Assembly: GCA_003651045.1 (NCBI GenBank)
Contig: QMTJ01000051.1
Coordinates: 1 to 7,267, forward strand
Source of the DNA: Thermoplasmata archaeon
Lineage (GTDB): Archaea > Thermoplasmatota > E2 > DHVEG-1
Reading direction: 5' to 3'
DNA length: 7,267 nucleotides
A model generated the notes under the pieces. That model was not told the DNA's origin. It ran no database searches and saw only the letters and a list, made by a program, of their open reading frames with translations. Below, in pieces: positions 4,819 to 7,267 of this stretch (the stretch's first letter is position 1; each line of letters opens with the position of its first letter). The position numbers and the translations under genes were made by a program.

Positions 4819-7080
4819 ACGAGAGAAAAAAGTATATTTTTGATAGTAAGTATGTTGGTTATAAGTGGAGTAGGAGCAGTAGCTGTATCAAACGAAAAAC
4901 AAGGGTACGAAGTTGAAAAGGTATCGATAACGTTTTCTCAACCAAAAATGCTATTTGAGAAAGAAACGCAGTTTGTAACAATTACTATGGATGATGCCTC
5001 TTCATTTCTAATTAAACAAAATAAACCATTGCTGCCTAAATATGTTTATGTTTTTGAATACCCGTTTGGTACAAACATCAAGAGTGTAACATGTACACCG
5101 AGGGATATCAAATGGAAAAACTTACCAGGAGAACTATCTCCATCACCAGTGCCTGTCTTAGCTGGAGTTAAAACTACAAATGGAGGGAGAAAATCAACTA
5201 AAATTGTTACAGATGTGTATCCTGAAACATGGTATAGCTACGATATCAGTAGTGGTTTTAATAACAACAGGGAGCGATGTGTTTTTGTTAAGATAGAAAC
5301 ATATCCTGTAAGGTATCAACCGTTGGAAAAAAGTATCGAATATGCTAGTGCAGTTGATGTAAAGGTTGAATATATGCAACCTTATCAGAACCCTACTCAA
5401 AGTGATGAGGAATATCGTTTTGTTATTTTAACAGCAGATGAATACGCTGATGAGCTGCAGAGTTTAGTTACACATAAGATTAGTAGAGGGGTGAGTACTA
5501 AACTTGTTAAACTAAGTGAAATATATGATAGTACGTATTTCCCAGTGGATGGTAGGGATACACCTGAGAAAATCAAATATTTTATTAAAAACGCTATAGA
5601 AAACTGGGGTACTAGTTATGTAATGCTTGTTGGGAATAAAGATACGTTCCCAATGCGTGAGACGCATGTTTATATGGATGATGTCGATCATAACAAGTTC
5701 GTTAGTGACTTATATTACGCTGATATCTATGATGGCGAGGGTAATTTCAGCAGCTGGGATACCAATGAGAATAATGTTTTTGGGGAGTACAAAGAGCATG
5801 GTATGGATAATGATGAAGTAGATCTATATCCAGATGTTTATCTAGGGCGACTTGCATGTAATAGTGGAACAGAAGTAACGACTTGTGTAGATAAAATTAT
5901 ACACTATGAAAACTCAGAGGCGTACTCGCAGGATTGGTTTACCAACCTGGTAACAGTGGGTGGTGACTCCTTTATAGATAAACAAAACGATCCTGATTTT
6001 ATATTAGAGGGAGAAACCGTTAATGAAAAGGTTATAAGGATAATGGATGGTTTTATACCAACAAAACTCTGGGTTTCAAATGGTGTACTGAGTAGAATCG
6101 CACCAAGTGGTGTTGCATCTATTAATAATGCTATTGAAACTGGTTGTGGTTTTGTAGATTTCTCAGGTCATGGTAATACAAATATCTGGGCTACCCATCC
6201 ACATAAAAACGATAATGTATGGCTTCCTACACCATTCGGAGGATATAGAAATACAGATGTTCAGGATTTAGAGAACAACTATAAACTACCGATTATCGTA
6301 ATTGGTGCATGTAGTGTGAGTAAATTCAACAAAGACAAAAACTGTTTTTCATGGTCATTCCTTTCTAACCCTAACGGTGGCGGTATAGGATCATTTGGTG
6401 CAACAGCACTAGGATACTCATATATTGGTAAATACGTAACATATGGTCTTATTGAAAAACTTGCGATAGAGACTTTTGACGCATATGATGAAGGTGCGAT
6501 AACCCTTGGAGAAATGTGGGGTAATGGTATAAACAGTTATTTGAAAAACCCAGGTTTAGACTCAGATGCCGATTATAAAACCGTTGAAGAATGGGAACTA
6601 TTTGGGGATCCAACACTTGCTATAGCTGAAGAATCCAGTCCACCAGTAAAACCAGAACCACCACAAGGACCAACAACTGGAAGTATCAAAAAAGAACTAA
6701 CATATACAGCATCTACAACAGATCCAGATGGAGACAAAATTTATTACCTCTTCGACTGGGGAGACGGTACATATAGTGGATGGCTTGGGCCTAAAAACTC
6801 TGGACAAACTATAGAAGCCAGTCACACATGGACAGAAAAAGGAGACTATAGAATACGGGTGAAAGCCAAAGATGAACATGGTGTACAGAGTGAATGGTCA
6901 TCTTATCTCTCTGTTCACATGCCACGTAGTAAAACAGTGATAAACCCTACTATCTTACAAAAGATAATGGAGAAAAACCCATCTATATACAGAGTAATAA
7001 ATGAGATACTCAAAACGTCGTTTACAGGTTTTACATTAAAAAATTCTTCCTTCTCTAAATTTTTTTATAAAAACCCTTAA
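4819..7080 (+). CDS. Secreted gingipain-like cysteine peptidase (family C25) with PKD domain, apparent ACG start
   Basis: This is an exported endopeptidase likely to degrade extracellular protein. The start is placed at ACG 4819, which has the ribosome binding site and completes a signal peptide (MREKSIFL then a hydrophobic core to GAVAVS); translation from TTG 4840 would give 746 residues without the charged N-region. In 753-residue numbering: signal peptide about 1-24; propeptide-like beta-rich domain about 27-190 (KPLLPKYVYVFEYPFGTNI resembles the C25 propeptide pattern); peptidase domain about 198-605. The catalytic dyad is His451 in FSGHGN (codon 6169-6171) and Cys498 in PIIVIGACS (codon 6310-6312). 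Also visible are PDVYLGRLAC (338-347), GGGIGSFGAT (519-528), FGDPTL (595-600) and an acidic D-x-N-x-N loop at 314-318 that may bind calcium. A proline-rich linker leads to a PKD domain (about 620-700; WGDGTYSGW, HTWTEKGDYRIRVKA). A basic tail of about 50 residues starts with MPRSK. No C-terminal membrane anchor is seen. It lies downstream of the kinase with its own promoter. Confidence 0.88.
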   Translation, partial: TREKSIFLIVSMLVISGVGAVAVSNEKQGYEVEKVSITFSQPKMLFEKETQFVTITMDDASSFLIKQNKPLLPKYVYVFEYPFGTNIKSVTCTPRDIKWKNLPGELSPSPVPVLAGVKTTNGGRKSTKIVTDVYPETWYSYDISSGFNNNRERCVFVKIETYPVRYQPLEKSIEYASAVDVKVEYMQPYQNPTQSDEEYRFVILTADEYADELQSLVTHKISRGVSTKLVKLSEIYDSTYFPVDGRDTPEKIKYFIKNAIENWGTSYVMLVGNKDTFPMRETHVYMDDVDHNKFVSDLYYADIYDGEGNFSSWDTNENNVFGEYKEHGMDNDEVDLYPDVYLGRLACNSGTEVTTCVDKIIHYENSEAYSQDWFTNLVTVGGDSFIDKQNDPDFILEGETVNEKVIRIMDGFIPTKLWVSNGVLSRIAPSGVASINNAIETGCGFVDFSGHGNTNIWATHPHKNDNVWLPTPFGGYRNTDVQDLENNYKLPIIVIGACSVSKFNKDKNCFSWSFLSNPNGGGIGSFGATALGYSYIGKYVTYGLIEKLAIETFDAYDEGAITLGEMWGNGINSYLKNPGLDSDADYKTVEEWELFGDPTLAIAEESSPPVKPEPPQGPTTGSIKKELTYTASTTDPDGDKIYYLFDWGDGTYSGWLGPKNSGQTIEASHTWTEKGDYRIRVKAKDEHGVQSEWSSYLSVHMPRSKTVINPTILQKIMEKNPSIYRVINEILKTSFTGFTLKNSSFSKFFYKNP
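6676..6918 (+). other. PKD domain region of the C25 peptidase
   Basis: This segment encodes an immunoglobulin-like PKD fold. It has TASTTDPDGDKIYYLFDWGD, then a YSGW turn, HTW and a closing YRIRVKAKDEHG strand. PKD domains in secreted archaeal and bacterial proteins act as spacers or in attachment to substrate or cell surface. It follows a proline-rich linker (PPVKPEPPQGP) that separates it from the peptidase domain. Confidence 0.8.
6919..7077 (+). other. C-terminal tail of the C25 peptidase (possible sorting or anchoring signal)
   Basis: After the PKD domain the protein ends with MPRSK, then a segment containing NPTILQKIMEKNPSIYRVIN and a Ser/Phe/Lys-rich end. It is basic and amphipathic rather than a membrane helix. 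From memory, tails of the form MP-[RK]-x-K...N-x-x-(L/F)-...-NP-...-(I/L)-(I/L) recur after PKD domains in secreted proteins of Thermoplasmata-like archaea. I cannot verify that here, and its function is not known to me. Confidence 0.35.
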
Positions 7081-7104
7081 AAAAGAATATCACATGGTTT
7101 GCTA

Positions 7105-7142
7105 CTTTAGAATAAACAAATCCATTATAGTTTATCCTAAAG
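7105..7142 (+). repeat. Inverted repeat, 13-base arms and 12-base loop, between the two exported-protein genes
   Basis: CTTTAGAATAAAC (7105-7117) and GTTTATCCTAAAG (7130-7142) are reverse complements at 12 of 13 positions, the only mismatch being A7111 against C7136. The RNA would form a stable hairpin 25 bases past the peptidase stop. No T tract follows, so it is not a classical terminator on the plus strand. It ends about 10 bases before the presumed TATA box of the next gene. It could protect the 3' end of the peptidase mRNA or bind a regulator of the downstream promoter. Confidence 0.6.
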
Positions 7143-7143
7143 A

Positions 7144-7160
7144 TAAAAACATTAAAATAA
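7144..7160 (+). promoter_or_regulatory. Candidate BRE/TATA promoter of the gene starting at 7213
   Basis: An A-rich TAAAAAC stretch followed by ATTAAAATAA parallels the GAAAC-CTTTAAATA arrangement before the peptidase gene. The spacing predicts transcription starting near 7182, inside the TAAC-N4-GTTAA palindrome. It is a weaker TATA match than the peptidase promoter. Confidence 0.4.
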
Positions 7161-7177
7161 TGAATCAAACATTATGA

Positions 7178-7191
7178 TTAACATCTGTTAA
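7178..7191 (+). promoter_or_regulatory. TTAACA-TC-TGTTAA palindrome at the predicted transcription start (copy 2)
   Basis: This is a perfect 6-base inverted repeat with a 2-base centre. Thirteen of its bases (7179-7191) match the element at 4794-4806 at 11 positions, and it holds the same place relative to the TATA box. In this copy ten extra bases separate the palindrome from the GGGGG ribosome binding site. It is a candidate operator shared by the two exported-protein genes. Confidence 0.4.
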
Positions 7192-7199
7192 CTATATGT

Positions 7200-7206
7200 A
7201 AGGGGG
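7200..7206 (+). promoter_or_regulatory. Ribosome binding site AAGGGGG of the gene starting at 7213
   Basis: AAGGGGG ends 6 bases before the ATG at 7213 and is identical to the site before the peptidase gene. It supports both this ATG and, by comparison, the ACG start of the peptidase. Confidence 0.65.
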
Positions 7207-7212
7207 ATATAC

Positions 7213-7267
7213 ATGGAGAAAAAAATATTGAGTATTTTAATTTGTTTGTTTATGATCACAGTTAGCA
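7213..7267 (+). CDS. N-terminus of a second exported protein (partial, cut by window end)
   Basis: Only 18 complete codons are present: MEKKILSILICLFMITVS. A charged N-region (E, K, K) followed by an unbroken hydrophobic stretch is typical of a signal peptide, so the product is probably secreted or membrane-anchored. Ribosome binding site, leader and N-terminal pattern all resemble those of the upstream C25 peptidase, so it may be a related secreted protein, but the mature part is outside the window. The product cannot be named. It is on the same strand as the peptidase gene, 132 bases downstream. Confidence 0.65.
   Translation, partial: MEKKILSILICLFMITVS

Noticed and set aside
5627..5821. 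Plus-strand open frame in another phase inside the peptidase gene, and minus-strand frames at 5194-5400 and 6697-6879
   Set aside because: All are within the well-supported C25 peptidase coding sequence, without motifs or start signals.
7060..7066. T7 run near the end of the peptidase gene as a terminator
   Set aside because: It is inside the coding region (Lys-Phe-Phe-Tyr codons) before the stop codon; terminating there would truncate the message.

Overview
The window looks like archaeal chromosome, most likely a Thermoplasmatota-type sediment archaeon (Marine Benthic Group D or a relative). The evidence is an archaeal-type phenylalanyl-tRNA synthetase alpha chain, BRE/TATA-style promoters, an oligo-T terminator, and a secreted gingipain-like (C25) peptidase with a PKD domain and a distinctive C-terminal tail. 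The DNA is clearly AT-rich. The lineage is an inference from gene content; there is no rRNA here to confirm it.

Layout. The left half is on the minus strand. A large OPT-family membrane transporter (3718 to 1709) is followed, 85 bases downstream, by pheS (1623 to 103), which ends in a T9 terminator. A 153-base divergent intergenic region with TATA-like elements facing both ways separates this from the plus-strand half. That half holds a soluble, sensor-less histidine kinase (3872-4741), a secreted C25 cysteine peptidase with a C-terminal PKD domain (about 4819-7080), and the first 18 codons of another exported protein (from 7213, cut by the window edge). No tRNA, rRNA, CRISPR array, insertion sequence or phage gene was seen. 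No gene-free stretch exceeds about 155 bases.

How the genes may work together. A secreted cysteine peptidase, a second exported protein and an OPT transporter suggest extracellular protein breakdown with uptake of short peptides or chelated metals. The kinase between them could sense the relevant signal, but no response regulator is in the window. pheS is a housekeeping gene and pheT is not beside it.

The most interesting observations are upstream of the two secreted-protein genes. The peptidase appears to start at ACG, in the position where its neighbour has ATG: the Shine-Dalgarno spacing and a complete signal peptide both point to this codon rather than to the downstream TTG. Both genes also share a small palindrome, TAAC-N4-GTTAA, at the predicted transcription start, followed by an AAGGGGG ribosome binding site. 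This suggests co-regulated genes of an exported-protein cluster.
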